From the NCBI GenBank assembly GCA_021325455.1, contig JAJPHD010000019.1:1-42131 (forward strand): a DNA stretch of 42,131 bases. Reading direction: 5' to 3'. Both the position numbers and the translations under genes were made by a program. This stretch comes from Actinomycetota bacterium. GTDB taxonomy: Bacteria; Actinomycetota; Acidimicrobiia; Acidimicrobiales; JAJPHD01. Below, one piece after another: positions 14,642-23,669 of this stretch (the stretch's first letter is position 1; every line of letters begins with the position of its first letter). Below the pieces are notes generated by a model. The model worked only from the letters and a program-made list of their open reading frames with translations. It had not been told where the DNA came from and searched no databases.

Positions 14642-15870
14642 GGCCTGGCCACCGGCGGCTCGGGGAGCCCGTCCAGGTAGTGGCCCAGCCGGTCCCGCTT
14701 GGTGCGGAGGTACCTGAGGTTGTCGGGGTTCACCTTGGGGGGCAGGGGGACCCGCTCCACGATGTCCAGGCCGAACCCCTCCAGACCCCCGTACTTGGCG
14801 GGGTTGTTGGTGAGCACCCGCATGGTGGTGACCCCCAGGTCCACGAGGATCTGGGCCCCGATGCCGTACTGGCGGCTGTCCACGGGAAGACCCAGCTCGG
14901 TATTGGCGTCCACCGTGTCCAGGCCCTTCTCCTGGAGGTTGTAGGCCCGCAGCTTGTGGGCCAGGCCTATGCCGCGGCCCTCGTGTCCCCGCAGGTAGAC
15001 CAGGACGCCGCAGCCCTCGGCGGCGATCATGGCCAGGCCGGCCTGCAGCTGCGGCCCGCAGTCGCAACGCCGGGAGCCGAGGGCGTCTCCGGTGAGGCAC
15101 TCGGAGTGCACCCTCACCAGCACGTTCTCCCGCCCCGCCACCTCGCCCTTCACCAGGGCCACGTGCTGCTCGCCGTCGAGGACCGACTCGTAGACCACGC
15201 AGGTGAAGTCCCCGTACTCGGTCGGGATCCGGGCCGTGGCCTCGGGCACCCGGCGCACCAGCTTGTCCCGGCGGCGCCGGTAGCGCACCAGGTCGGCGAT
15301 GGAGATGAGCGGGAGGCCGTGGCGCCTGGCCAGCTCCTCCAGCTCGGGCAGCCGGGCCATGCCGGTCTTGTCGGCATTGGTCACCTCGCAGAGGACCCCG
15401 GCGGGATACAGACCGGCGGCACGGGCCAGGTCCACCGCCGCCTCGGTGTGGCCGGCACGGCGCAGAACGCCGCCCGTGGCGTAGCGAAGGGGGAAGATGT
15501 GGCCGGGGCGAGCCAGGTCCGCCGGCCTGGTGGCGGGGTCGATGAGGGCCTTGATGGTGGCGGCCCGGTCAGCGGCGGAGATCCCCGTGGTGGTGCCGTG
15601 GCGATAATCGACGCTCACCGTGAAGGCGGTGCGCTGGGACTCGGTGTTGTTGGGCCACATCTGGGGCAGGTTGAGCTCCTCCAGACGGTCCGCCACCATG
15701 GGGACGCAGATGACGCCCGAGGTGTGGCTGAGGAAGAAGGCAATCCTCTCGGGCGTGGCGAACTCGGCGGCCATGATGAGGTCGCCCTCGTTCTCCCGGT
15801 CCTCGTCATCGACCACGATGACGATCCGGCCCGAGCCGATGGCGGCTATGGCGTCTTCCACCCGGTCCAT
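14638..15870 (-). CDS. ribBA: bifunctional DHBP synthase / GTP cyclohydrolase II
   Basis: The 410-residue fusion supplies both precursors of riboflavin. The N-terminal RibB domain (1 to about 200) has the acidic metal-binding loop [16 protein letters not shown] and [10 protein letters not shown]; it makes 3,4-dihydroxy-2-butanone 4-phosphate from ribulose 5-phosphate. The C-terminal RibA domain has [23 protein letters not shown], with the three zinc cysteines, and [10 protein letters not shown]; it opens GTP. The ATG at 15870 is 2 bases after the ribE stop, and the stop overlaps ribH. Confidence 0.97.
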   Translation of the reverse strand: MDRVEDAIAAIGSGRIVIVVDDEDRENEGDLIMAAEFATPERIAFFLSHTSGVICVPMVADRLEELNLPQMWPNNTESQRTAFTVSVDYRHGTTTGISAADRAATIKALIDPATRPADLARPGHIFPLRYATGGVLRRAGHTEAAVDLARAAGLYPAGVLCEVTNADKTGMARLPELEELARRHGLPLISIADLVRYRRRRDKLVRRVPEATARIPTEYGDFTCVVYESVLDGEQHVALVKGEVAGRENVLVRVHSECLTGDALGSRRCDCGPQLQAGLAMIAAEGCGVLVYLRGHEGRGIGLAHKLRAYNLQEKGLDTVDANTELGLPVDSRQYGIGAQILVDLGVTTMRVLTNNPAKYGGLEGFGLDIVERVPLPPKVNPDNLRYLRTKRDRLGHYLDGLPEPPVARP

Positions 15871-15872
15871 GG

Positions 15873-16538
15873 TCAGCGCTCCGGAGGGCCAGGCGTGGGG
15901 GCTGGCGCCGGGCCGGCAGTGGGCGGCACTGGGGCCGCGGTGGCCGGCGCCGGCCCGGTGTTGGCCGGCCCGCGCCCGCCCAGGAGCTTCTCCACGTACT
16001 TGGCCAGCAGGTCCACCTCCAGGTTCACTCGCTCACCGGCAGTCCGCCTGCCGAGGGTAGTGACCTCCATCGTGTGAGGGATCACCGCCACGCGGAAGTA
16101 GTCCTCTCCCACCTCAGCCACGGTCAGGCTCACACCGTCCAGCGCCACCGAGCCCTTCTCCACCACGTAACGGGACAGGTGCAAGGGGAGCCCCACCACC
16201 AGCTCCGGCGCCGGGGCGAGCACGGGCACGGCGGCATCCACGTGGCCCTGCACCATGTGGCCCCCCAGGCGATCCAAAGGTCGCACGGGCCGCTCCAGGT
16301 TGACCGGGCTGCCTGGAGCCAGCTCCCCCAGGTTGGTGCGCGCCAGCGTCTCGGACACCGCCTGAGCCTCCCACCAGCCGTCCCCGAGGCCCACCACGGT
16401 CAGGCAGCACCCGTTCACGGCCACCGAGTCCCCGAGGGCGAGCTCCCCGGCCAGGGCGGCGCGCACCACGAGCCGGCCCCCGTCCCGGCTGACCCGGTTG
16501 AGCACCTCCCCCCTCTCCTCGACGATGCCGGTGAACAT
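15873..16538 (-). CDS. ribE: riboflavin synthase (alpha subunit type)
   Basis: The 221-residue protein opens with [12 protein letters not shown] and shows the two internally similar lumazine-binding barrels, with VNGCCLTVV and [11 protein letters not shown] in the first-to-second transition and LDGVSLTV in the second. It dismutates two lumazines into riboflavin. After about residue 195 there is an alanine/proline-rich tail of about 25 residues, not typical of the core family. AAAGGAG lies about 6 bases before the ATG. A 134-bp gap separates it from ribD. Confidence 0.96.
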   Translation of the reverse strand: MFTGIVEERGEVLNRVSRDGGRLVVRAALAGELALGDSVAVNGCCLTVVGLGDGWWEAQAVSETLARTNLGELAPGSPVNLERPVRPLDRLGGHMVQGHVDAAVPVLAPAPELVVGLPLHLSRYVVEKGSVALDGVSLTVAEVGEDYFRVAVIPHTMEVTTLGRRTAGERVNLEVDLLAKYVEKLLGGRGPANTGPAPATAAPVPPTAGPAPAPTPGPPER

Positions 16539-16672
16539 GGGTGGCTCCTTTCTGCTGCGACGCTACCGGCCCCGGACGCACCGAGGGAGGCCCGCCCCGC
16601 CCCAAGCGTTGACGGGGCCCCTGGCGCTGCCGGGAAGGCCTGGCCCCCCTCCCGAGCCCTCACCCGGCCCTG

Positions 16673-17692
16673 TCAGGGCCTCGGCGCCAGCTCCACCCGC
16701 AGGTCCTCACCCAGCCGGCGCACCGACACCAGCCGCCCTCGCCACACCTCGGCCATGCTCTGGGCCCCGGGGCCGGCGAAGAGGGGCGTGCCGTCATCCC
16801 CGCCCATGAGCGCCGGCGCCAGGTACAGCACATAGCGGTCCACCAGGCCCGCAGCGTGGAACTCGTGGGCCACCCGGGCCCCGCCCTCCACCAGCACCTG
16901 CAGGACCCCCCGAGCCCCCAGCTGCTCCAGCACCTCCCCAGGGGCGCCCCCGAGCTCCAGGGCCGGATGGACCCTGGCCCCAGCGGGCGCCCGGCCCAGG
17001 ACCACCCGGAGGGGCTGGCGACCCCCGTCGCCGGCCAGGCGGACCGTCAGCCTCGGGTCGTCCGCCCGCACCGTGCCCGCCCCCACCAGCACGGCATCGC
17101 TCTCCGCCCGCAGCCTGTGGGCATCGGCCCGGGCCTCGGGCCCGGTGATCCAGCGGCTGGTCCCGTCCGGGGCGGCCAGGCGGCCGTCCAGCGTGGCGGC
17201 CAGCTTCAGGACCACCCAGGGCCTGCCCGTGGCCCGGTGCTTCAGATAGGGAGCCAGCTGCTCCGCCACCCGCTCTGCCTGCAGGCCCACCTCCACCTGG
17301 ATCCCGGCCTGGCGCAGGCGGGCCAGGCCCCGGCCCCGTACCCGGGGGTCGGGGTCCTCCATGGCCACGACCACCCGGGCCACCCCCGCCTCCACTATGG
17401 CCTGGGCGCAGGGCCCGGTGCGCCCGGTGTGGGCGCAGGGCTCCAGGGTCACGTACAGAGTCGCACCGCGGGCACGCGGCCCGGCGCCGGCCAGCGCCAC
17501 CGCCTCGGCATGGGGACCCCCGGGGGGAGCGGTGGCACCCTCGAAGACCTCGCCCCCGGCCACCACCACGCACCCCACCCAGGGATTGGGCGAGGTCGTC
17601 CCCCGCACCCCGGCTGCCAGCTCGACAGCCCGGTCCATGGCCTCCAGGTCCCGAGCCCGGTCCACGGCTCCCCGGTCGGGGGCCCGGTGCAT
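16673..17692 (-). CDS. ribD: bifunctional riboflavin deaminase/reductase RibD
   Basis: The N-terminal cytidine-deaminase-like domain has the zinc site HAEAVAL and PCAHTGRTGPC, and the C-terminal reductase has VVLKLAATLDGRLA, SRWITG and DAVLVGAGTVRADDPRLTVR. The enzyme deaminates and then reduces the pyrimidine intermediate of riboflavin synthesis. The conserved part begins at DLEAMDRAVELA. I chose the ATG at 17692 (339 residues); a GTG at 17734 with GAGAGGGGG before it and an ATG at 17638 are the alternatives. It is the first gene of the rib operon and diverges from htrA across roughly 75-115 bases, depending on the start. Confidence 0.93.
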   Translation of the reverse strand: MHRAPDRGAVDRARDLEAMDRAVELAAGVRGTTSPNPWVGCVVVAGGEVFEGATAPPGGPHAEAVALAGAGPRARGATLYVTLEPCAHTGRTGPCAQAIVEAGVARVVVAMEDPDPRVRGRGLARLRQAGIQVEVGLQAERVAEQLAPYLKHRATGRPWVVLKLAATLDGRLAAPDGTSRWITGPEARADAHRLRAESDAVLVGAGTVRADDPRLTVRLAGDGGRQPLRVVLGRAPAGARVHPALELGGAPGEVLEQLGARGVLQVLVEGGARVAHEFHAAGLVDRYVLYLAPALMGGDDGTPLFAGPGAQSMAEVWRGRLVSVRRLGEDLRVELAPRP

Positions 17693-17808
17693 GGCGCCGT
17701 ACGCTACCTCTAGGAAGGTCCCGATCCTGCCCACAGCCCCCTCTCAGGCGGCACCGGCAGGCTGGCCGGTGACAGCACGGGTCCAGGCGAGACCAGCAAG
17801 GAGAGACC

Positions 17809-19323
17809 GTGGGCGAGGATCACATCCAACCAGGCGAGCCACCGGAGACAATCGGTGGCCATGCGCCGGCCGAGGGTGGCCACACCAGCCCGGCCGGGCC
17901 GGGAAGCGGGGGCGGGCCAGGCGACGCCAGCCCGCCGGGGCAGCAGTGGGGGGCGGGAGGAGAGGGCGGGGCTGCCGAGCCCGCTGCGACCGGTGAGACG
18001 GCTGCGACCGGTGAGACGGCTGGGGCTGGCGGGAGCGCGTCCGGGTCGGTTCCCCCCGGAGGGCCCGGGCCCGAGGGCGGCTCGGGATGGCACCAAGTGC
18101 CCCCGACCTCTCCCATGGCTCCCATGCGCCATAGCCGCCGGCCGACCCGCCGGCGCCGGCGCCGGGCGGCCATGGTGGCCGGTGCCGTCGCCATCGCTGT
18201 GACCGCAGGCGGCCTGGGCAGCGGGATAAGCCTGGCCCTGGAGGGCGGGGGCTCCTCCGGCTCCTCCGGCTCGTCGCCGTCCCGCACGGTCCCGGCCGGC
18301 AGCGTGAGCATGAAGCACCTCAGCGTGTCCGCCATCGCCAACCGGGTCGATCCGGCCGTGGTGGACATCTCCACCGTGCTCGGCTACGAGCAGGGCCGCG
18401 CCGCGGGGACCGGGATGATCCTCACCTCCGGGGGCCAGATTCTGACCAACAACCACGTGGTCGAGGGGGCGACCTCGATCAGGGTCAAGATCGCGGGCCA
18501 CCCCCGTGCCTACCGCGCCACGGTCCTCGGCACCGACCCCACCGCCGACGTGGCCCTGCTCCAGGTGCACGGCATCTCGGGCCTGCCGACCGTCACCCTC
18601 GGGAACTCCTCCACGGTGAGCGTCGGGGAGTCCGTGGTGGCCATAGGGAACGCCCTCGACTTCCAGGGCCCCCCGACGGTGACCCAGGGGATCGTCTCCG
18701 CTCTCCACCGCAGCATCACCGCCGGCGATTCCGCCACCGGCTCCAGCGAGCACCTCACCGGCCTCATCCAGACCGACGCACCCATCAGCCCCGGGAACTC
18801 CGGCGGCCCCCTCGTTGACCCGACCGGGCAGGTCATCGGCATGAACACGGCGGCGGCGACCGGGGCCCAGGGTCAGCAGGCCAACAACATCGCCTTCGCC
18901 ATCCCCATCAACACCGCCCGCAGCGTCGTCAACCAGATCCGCCATGGCCAGGCTTCCAGCCAGGTCCATGTAGGCCAGCGAGGGATACTCGGGGTCCAGG
19001 TCACCACGGTCCGCGAGGCTCGCCAGGCCGTCGGCCAGCCCTTCCCCTTCGGGCCCGGCTCCTCCAGCCCCACCAGCATCGCCCCCGTCAGCTCGGGGGC
19101 AGCCGTCATGGCCGTGGTGCCGGGGAGCCCGGCCGCCTCGGCCGGCATCCGGCCGGGGGACGTGATCGTGTCCCTCGACGGGAGCACCATCAGCTCGCCG
19201 AATGCCTTGAGCTCGGCCCTGGCCGGGGATCACCCTGGCCATTCGGTCACGGTGGGATGGGTGGACCAGGCCGGCAACCACCACCACGCCACCCTGCGCC
19301 TGGCCCCCGGCCCTCCCGCCTAG
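17809..19323 (+). CDS. membrane-anchored HtrA/DegP-type serine protease with PDZ domain
   Basis: The 504-residue product has a long Gly/Pro/Ala-rich cytosolic N-terminus, an arginine-rich run and one transmembrane helix at about 121-144, then an extracytoplasmic trypsin-like protease. The triad is complete: H216 in TNNHVV, D247 in TADVALLQV and S331 in GNSGGPLV. A C-terminal PDZ domain (about 405-500) carries GSPAASAGIRPGDVIVSLDG. It probably does quality control of exported proteins, like actinobacterial PepD/HtrA. The GTG at 17809 has AAGGAG 4-5 bases upstream. It is a single-gene unit diverging from ribD and converging with mog. Confidence 0.95.
   Translation: MGEDHIQPGEPPETIGGHAPAEGGHTSPAGPGSGGGPGDASPPGQQWGAGGEGGAAEPAATGETAATGETAGAGGSASGSVPPGGPGPEGGSGWHQVPPTSPMAPMRHSRRPTRRRRRRAAMVAGAVAIAVTAGGLGSGISLALEGGGSSGSSGSSPSRTVPAGSVSMKHLSVSAIANRVDPAVVDISTVLGYEQGRAAGTGMILTSGGQILTNNHVVEGATSIRVKIAGHPRAYRATVLGTDPTADVALLQVHGISGLPTVTLGNSSTVSVGESVVAIGNALDFQGPPTVTQGIVSALHRSITAGDSATGSSEHLTGLIQTDAPISPGNSGGPLVDPTGQVIGMNTAAATGAQGQQANNIAFAIPINTARSVVNQIRHGQASSQVHVGQRGILGVQVTTVREARQAVGQPFPFGPGSSSPTSIAPVSSGAAVMAVVPGSPAASAGIRPGDVIVSLDGSTISSPNALSSALAGDHPGHSVTVGWVDQAGNHHHATLRLAPGPPA
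17983..18018 (+). repeat. perfect 18-bp tandem duplication within the htrA-like gene
   Basis: GCTGCGACCGGTGAGACG occurs twice head to tail and adds a second AATGET block to the low-complexity cytosolic N-terminus. It keeps the frame. The exact identity points to a recent slippage event. Confidence 0.9.
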
Positions 19324-19389
19324 GGGGCGTTGCCGCCTCCCCGGGAAACCCGCCGCCGAAGGAGCCCGACGGAAGGCAGGACGCCCGGC

Positions 19390-19902
19390 CTACGAGCCGG
19401 TGCCGGGGTGCGCCCCGCCCCGGCCGGCCAGCAGGTCCAGGGCATGGGGCAGGACGTCCAGCACCGCCTCCAGGCACTCGACGGCCCCGCGGGGAGAGCC
19501 CGGGGTGTTGAGGACGATGGCGGACCCCAGCGTCCCGGCCACCGCCCGCGACAGGCGGCCCAGGGGGCTCACCAGCCGCATGGCCTCGGCCAGACCGGGG
19601 GCCTGGCGGTCGAGCACCGCCAGGGTCGCCTCGGGGGTGAGGTCCCGGGGGCCGAACCCCGTTCCCCCGGTGGTGACGACCAGGCCCGTGAACCCCCGAG
19701 CCAGGCGGCGCAGGCTGTCCGAGACGGGCGCCACGCCGTCGCCGACCGTGACCCGCTCCACCACCTCGTAGCCGGCCGCCGAGAGCCGTTCGGCCAGCGC
19801 AGCCCCCGAGCGGTCCTCCCGGGTCCCGGCCACCACCCCGTCCGAGACCGTGAGCACCTTGGCCTCCCAGCGGGGGGCCGGCGGCGAGTGCCCTTCGCTC
19901 AC
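19390..19902 (-). CDS. MogA/MoaB-family molybdopterin adenylyltransferase-like protein
   Basis: The 170-residue product has the MoCF-binding fold: LTVSDGVVAGTREDRSG, VVTTGGTGFGPRDLTPEAT with the TGGTG motif, and LNTPGSPRGAVECLEAVL. Such proteins adenylylate molybdopterin or bind it during cofactor synthesis. No other moa or moe genes are in the window. The GTG at 19902 overlaps the rpe stop as GTGA. Some actinobacterial copies in this rsmB-rpe setting are of unproven function, so the exact role (Mog or MoaB) is left open. Confidence 0.9.
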   Translation of the reverse strand: MSEGHSPPAPRWEAKVLTVSDGVVAGTREDRSGAALAERLSAAGYEVVERVTVGDGVAPVSDSLRRLARGFTGLVVTTGGTGFGPRDLTPEATLAVLDRQAPGLAEAMRLVSPLGRLSRAVAGTLGSAIVLNTPGSPRGAVECLEAVLDVLPHALDLLAGRGGAHPGTGS

Positions 19903-20609
19903 TCCTCACCCCCCGGCGCCGGCCCGCCGCTCGCCCCCGCAGGGGAGCCCGTCGACGAGACCGCTTCCCGCAGCCTCCTCGCCGCCTCGGCGGGACGCTC
20001 CCGGCCGAAGACCGCCGTGCCGGCCACGAACACGTCAGCGCCGGCCTCGGCCGCGGTGGGCCCCGTGTGCTCGTCGATCCCCCCGTCCACCTGTACCGCC
20101 ACCCGAAGGCCTCGCCTCTCCAGCTCGGCCCGGGTCCGGCGCAGCTTGGGCATCACGTCGGCCATGAACTCCTGGCCTCCGAAGCCGGGATGCACCGTCA
20201 TGAGCAGCACCAGGTCCAACCGGTCCAGGTAGGGGGCGAAGGCCTCGAAGGGCGTCTCGGGGTTGACGGCCAGCCCCCGGTCCAGGCCCAGGGCCGCCAT
20301 CTCCTCGATGAGGGCGGCGGTGTCGCCCACCTCCACGTGCACCGAGCACCCGTCGGCCCCGGCCTGCCGGAAGGCCTCCAGGTAGTCCCCCGGGTTCGTC
20401 ATCATGAGATGGCAGTCGAAATAGAGGTCGGTGCGCTTGCGCAGGGCTTCCACCACCGGCGGCCCGATGGTGAGGTTGGGGACGAAATGCCCGTCCATGA
20501 CGTCCACGTGCAGCCAGTCGGCCTCGCGGCCCAGCGAGGCCACCGACCGGGCCAGCTCCGCGTAGTCAGCAGCCAGGATGGAAGGGGCGATCACCGGCAC
20601 CACGATCAC
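19899..20609 (-). CDS. rpe: ribulose-phosphate 3-epimerase
   Basis: The 236-residue TIM barrel interconverts ribulose 5-phosphate and xylulose 5-phosphate in the pentose phosphate pathway. It shows APSILAADYAELA, HVDVMDGHFVPNLTIGP with metal-binding histidine and aspartate, HLMMTNP, VHPGFGGQEF and VQVDGGI. The start is the GTG at 20609, one base after the rsmB stop; two further GTG codons follow within three residues, and AGGAGG lies about 18 bases upstream, a bit far. The C-terminal 20 residues are a low-complexity tail. Its product supplies ribulose 5-phosphate, also a substrate of RibBA. Confidence 0.96.
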   Translation of the reverse strand: MIVVPVIAPSILAADYAELARSVASLGREADWLHVDVMDGHFVPNLTIGPPVVEALRKRTDLYFDCHLMMTNPGDYLEAFRQAGADGCSVHVEVGDTAALIEEMAALGLDRGLAVNPETPFEAFAPYLDRLDLVLLMTVHPGFGGQEFMADVMPKLRRTRAELERRGLRVAVQVDGGIDEHTGPTAAEAGADVFVAGTAVFGRERPAEAARRLREAVSSTGSPAGASGGPAPGGEE

Positions 20610-20610
20610 G

Positions 20611-21852
20611 CTATCCGGGTGACCCCCGCCTCCTGAGCCTGAGCAGGTACATGCCGTCAGTTCCCGTGGCCTGGGGCAGGAGGAGACCGCCCCGCCCCCA
20701 GGGTGCCCAGGGTTCACCGGGCGGGTCGAGGGGGACCAGGTCGGGGCGGCAGGAGGCGAGCCACTCGTCCACCTCGACCGTCTCGGCCCGGGTCAGGGTG
20801 CAGACGCTGTAGGCGAGGACGCCTCCCGGCCGCACCAGCCCGGCCGCCCCCAGCAGCAGCTGGCGCTGCAGCCCGACCAGGCGGTCCACGTCGTCGGGGC
20901 GCACCCGCCACCTCGCGTCAGGGCGACGGGCCAGGGACCCGAGCCCCGAGCAAGGAGCGTCCACCAGCACCCGGTCCAGGGTGGCCCCAGCCACGGGCGG
21001 GTGCCTGCCATCGGCCACCACGACCGCCAGCCTGTCCCGGCCCAGGCGTCGGGCATTGCGGGCCAGCAGCCGGGCCCGCCGGGGCCGAAGGTCGCACGCC
21101 ACCACCAGGGCCGGCCCCTCTGCCCCCCCCGGCCCGGCCAGGGCGGTGGCCTTGCCTCCGGGCGCGGCGCAGAGGTCGGCCACCCGCTCCCCCGGCTGCG
21201 CCCCCACCAGCTCCGCCACCCACCGGGAGGCACGGTCCTGCACGTAACCGTCGGCCCGCACCACGGGGGCAATGGGCCGGTTCATGGCCGCCAGGGCCGC
21301 CCCCGCCCGCTCGGGGCCCAGGTCGGCCTCCAGCTTCGCCACCACCCAGTCCGGGTAGCTGAGCTCCGTGGCCCGGTCGGGCCAGGTCGGGGGCAGGTCG
21401 CCGGCGACCCGGCGCAGAACGGCGTTGACCAGCCCACGGGCCCGCTCGGGGGCCAGGCCCACGGAGCTCGAGACGGCGGCATGGGGTGGGACCCGGGTGA
21501 AGGCGAGCTGGTAGGCACCCAGGCGCAGGGCCGAGCAGACCGCGGGGTCGAGGACCTGGCTGCGCAGGTGCCGGCCCACCAGCCAGTCGCAGGCCCGGCG
21601 CATCCGGGTCGTCCCGTACACCAGCTCCGTCGCCAAGCGGCGCTCCCGGGGCGGCAGCCCGGAGCGGGCCAGCTCGCCGGGCAGGGCCAGGTTGGCATAG
21701 GCGCCCCCCTCGATGCGGACCAGCACCCGGAGAGCGAGGCGGCGGGCACCGTCCCCGGCCCCCCGGCGGGGCCGGCCCGGGGAGGGCTGGCCCTGGACGC
21801 TTCCCCCGGGCCGAGCCTGCCCCTGAGGCCGTCGGGACCCCGGCCCACTCAC
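20611..21852 (-). CDS. rsmB: 16S rRNA (cytosine-967-C5)-methyltransferase
   Basis: The 413-residue protein has an N-terminal NusB-like RNA-binding domain (about 35-155) and a SAM-dependent Rossmann domain from about 216 (VADLCAAPGGKATALA). The two cysteines of m5C chemistry are C301 in DAPCSGLGSL and C351 in YSVCTLTRAE, the latter with V for the usual T before it. The first 33 residues are a low-complexity extension. The GTG at 21852 overlaps the fmt stop (GTGA). The fmt-rsmB-rpe order is conserved in Actinobacteria. Confidence 0.95.
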   Translation of the reverse strand: MSGPGSRRPQGQARPGGSVQGQPSPGRPRRGAGDGARRLALRVLVRIEGGAYANLALPGELARSGLPPRERRLATELVYGTTRMRRACDWLVGRHLRSQVLDPAVCSALRLGAYQLAFTRVPPHAAVSSSVGLAPERARGLVNAVLRRVAGDLPPTWPDRATELSYPDWVVAKLEADLGPERAGAALAAMNRPIAPVVRADGYVQDRASRWVAELVGAQPGERVADLCAAPGGKATALAGPGGAEGPALVVACDLRPRRARLLARNARRLGRDRLAVVVADGRHPPVAGATLDRVLVDAPCSGLGSLARRPDARWRVRPDDVDRLVGLQRQLLLGAAGLVRPGGVLAYSVCTLTRAETVEVDEWLASCRPDLVPLDPPGEPWAPWGRGGLLLPQATGTDGMYLLRLRRRGSPG

Positions 21853-22742
21853 CGGCCCAGTGCCTCTCCGGCAGCCGGCCTGGCTCCCCTCACCCAGTCC
21901 GCCCCGGACATGGCCGCCCGTCCCGCGGGCTGGACCACCACCAGCTCGAGCAGGCCGGAGCCGGTAAGCACCTGGTTGCCCACCAGGCTCCCCGGCGTCA
22001 GGAGGTCCATCGTGTCCGAGAGCGGGGGGGCCGAGGAAGCCCGGGCCTCGAGCACCAGGAGGCGCCTTCCCCGGAAGGTGGTCCAGGCCCGCCCGACCCT
22101 CACGACCCGGGCCAGCCGGCAGGCCGGCCGGGCCCAGTCGAGGCGCAGCTCCTCCACGGCCAGCTTGGGGGCATAGGTGGGCTCACCCTGCTGGGGTACC
22201 GGGCTGCCCAGGCTGGCGGGGAGGTCAGCCAGCCGCTCGACCAGCAGGCTGGCCCCCATGGTGGCCAGCCTCCTCCTCAGCTGGGCCGCCGTCTCCTGGT
22301 CACCGATCTCCACCCGCCGGCAGGCGTACACCGGTCCGGTGTCGAGACCCTCCTCGACCTTCATGAGGCACACCCCGGTCTCCCGGTCGCCGGCCAGGAT
22401 GGCCCGCTCCACCGGAGCCGCCCCCCGCCAGCGGGGAAGGAGCGAGAAGTGCAGGTTCACCATGGGCAGGCGGGCCAGGAGCTCTGGCTCGAGGAGCCTG
22501 CCGTAGGCCACCACGACGCCGATCCCGGCTCCGGCCCGGCCTGCCTCGGCCGGCTCCTCGGCCACCCTCAGCCCCAGCTCCAGGGCGGCGGCCTTCACCG
22601 GGCTGGGACCAGGGCCCTGGCCCCTTCCCCGGCGGCGGTCCGGCCGTGTCACCACGACCGCCACGTCGTGGCCGGCGCCCACCAGGGCCCGCAGGGCCGT
22701 GACGGCTGGCTCAGGGGTGCCGAGGAAGGCCAGGCGGGCCAC
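21849..22742 (-). CDS. fmt: methionyl-tRNA formyltransferase
   Basis: The 297-residue enzyme formylates initiator Met-tRNA with 10-formyl-THF. The N-terminal part has FLGTPEPAVTALRAL and PDRRRGRGQ. The catalytic trio is N96, H98 and D134 in NLHFSLLPRWRGAAPVERAI and EEGLDTGPVY. The C-terminal OB-fold follows. The GTG at 22742 shares its first base with the TAG stop of the transporter gene (TAGTG). Longer upstream frames lie over that gene. Slightly short for the family (about 310). Confidence 0.96.
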   Translation of the reverse strand: MARLAFLGTPEPAVTALRALVGAGHDVAVVVTRPDRRRGRGQGPGPSPVKAAALELGLRVAEEPAEAGRAGAGIGVVVAYGRLLEPELLARLPMVNLHFSLLPRWRGAAPVERAILAGDRETGVCLMKVEEGLDTGPVYACRRVEIGDQETAAQLRRRLATMGASLLVERLADLPASLGSPVPQQGEPTYAPKLAVEELRLDWARPACRLARVVRVGRAWTTFRGRRLLVLEARASSAPPLSDTMDLLTPGSLVGNQVLTGSGLLELVVVQPAGRAAMSGADWVRGARPAAGEALGR

Positions 22743-23587
22743 TAGCCCCCCAGGACGATCAGGACTATGGCCACCGCGGCCAGACCCAGGCCCGCCTGCT
22801 GGCCCCGCCCCATCCTCTCCCCCAGCACGGCCCGGGCCAGCAGGACCGTGACACCCGGGTAGAGGGAGGCCAGCACGGCCACCACGGCCAGGAGGCCGTG
22901 GGCGGTGGAGAGGAAATAGCAGATGACAGCGACGGCGGCCAGCAGGCCCGAGGCTGCGCTCCCCGCCACCACGCTCCGCCCCGGAAGGCCGCCAGACCCG
23001 CCGGCCAGGCTGGCGGCCGCCAGCAGGACCAGGGCCACCACCTGACCCGCAGCCACCGGCCAGAGGCCGTGGCCGGTACCCGCTCGCTCCAGGCCGATGA
23101 AGAGCAGCCCGAACCCCGCTCCCGCCACCAGCCCGTCGACCACCCCGCGAGGCGCCGGCGCCGAGGGGGCGTGGGCCGCGCCCCCCGACCTCGCCACCAG
23201 CCACACGGCCGGAATGGCACAGCCCACCCCGGCCAGCGCCAAGGCGGCCGGCCGCTCCCCCAGGACCAGACCCACCAGCACCGGCAGAGCGGCCGCACCC
23301 ACCGCGCTCAAGGGCGCCACCACGCCGATGCGGGCCCGGCCGAACCCCCGGTACAACGCCAGCGTGCCCACCGCCCCGCCGATCCCGCTGGCCCCTCCCC
23401 AAGCCAGCGACCGCAAGGGCGCCAGCCCATGGGTGGTAGCCCCCACCGCGACCAGGACCACCACCGCCGCCGAGGCCTGGGTGAGGAGGCTCACCCTGAC
23501 AAAGCTGGCCCGGCGCGAGCAAACGCCGGCCGTGAAGTCCGACACGCCGTAGGCGACCGCCGATGCTAGGGCCAGGAGTACCGTCAC
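22742..23587 (-). CDS. EamA-family (DMT superfamily) membrane transporter
   Basis: The 281-residue protein has ten hydrophobic segments in two similar halves, with the EamA pattern (ASAVAYGVSDFTAG at the start, LVLGERPAALALAGVGCA, AVLGERMGRGQQAGLGLA at the end). It is an integral membrane exporter or permease of unknown substrate. The GTG at 23587 is preceded by GAGG and opens directly into the first helix. An ATG some 107 codons upstream would add a long unconserved stretch running back over the HNH gene. It overlaps fmt by one base and may share its mRNA. Confidence 0.88.
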   Translation of the reverse strand: MTVLLALASAVAYGVSDFTAGVCSRRASFVRVSLLTQASAAVVVLVAVGATTHGLAPLRSLAWGGASGIGGAVGTLALYRGFGRARIGVVAPLSAVGAAALPVLVGLVLGERPAALALAGVGCAIPAVWLVARSGGAAHAPSAPAPRGVVDGLVAGAGFGLLFIGLERAGTGHGLWPVAAGQVVALVLLAAASLAGGSGGLPGRSVVAGSAASGLLAAVAVICYFLSTAHGLLAVVAVLASLYPGVTVLLARAVLGERMGRGQQAGLGLAAVAIVLIVLGG

Positions 23588-23669
23588 CTCTACCTCATGG
23601 GGGCCGGCGGGGGCCGGGGCGCCCAACCCGCAGAGCGACCACGTTACCCTCGGCCCGGCCACGGGCGGC

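Noticed and set aside
17735-17808. FMN riboswitch upstream of ribD
   Set aside because: A GAGAGGGGGCTGTGGGCAGG stretch recalls one aptamer box at first sight, but the gap is too short and the other conserved boxes are absent.
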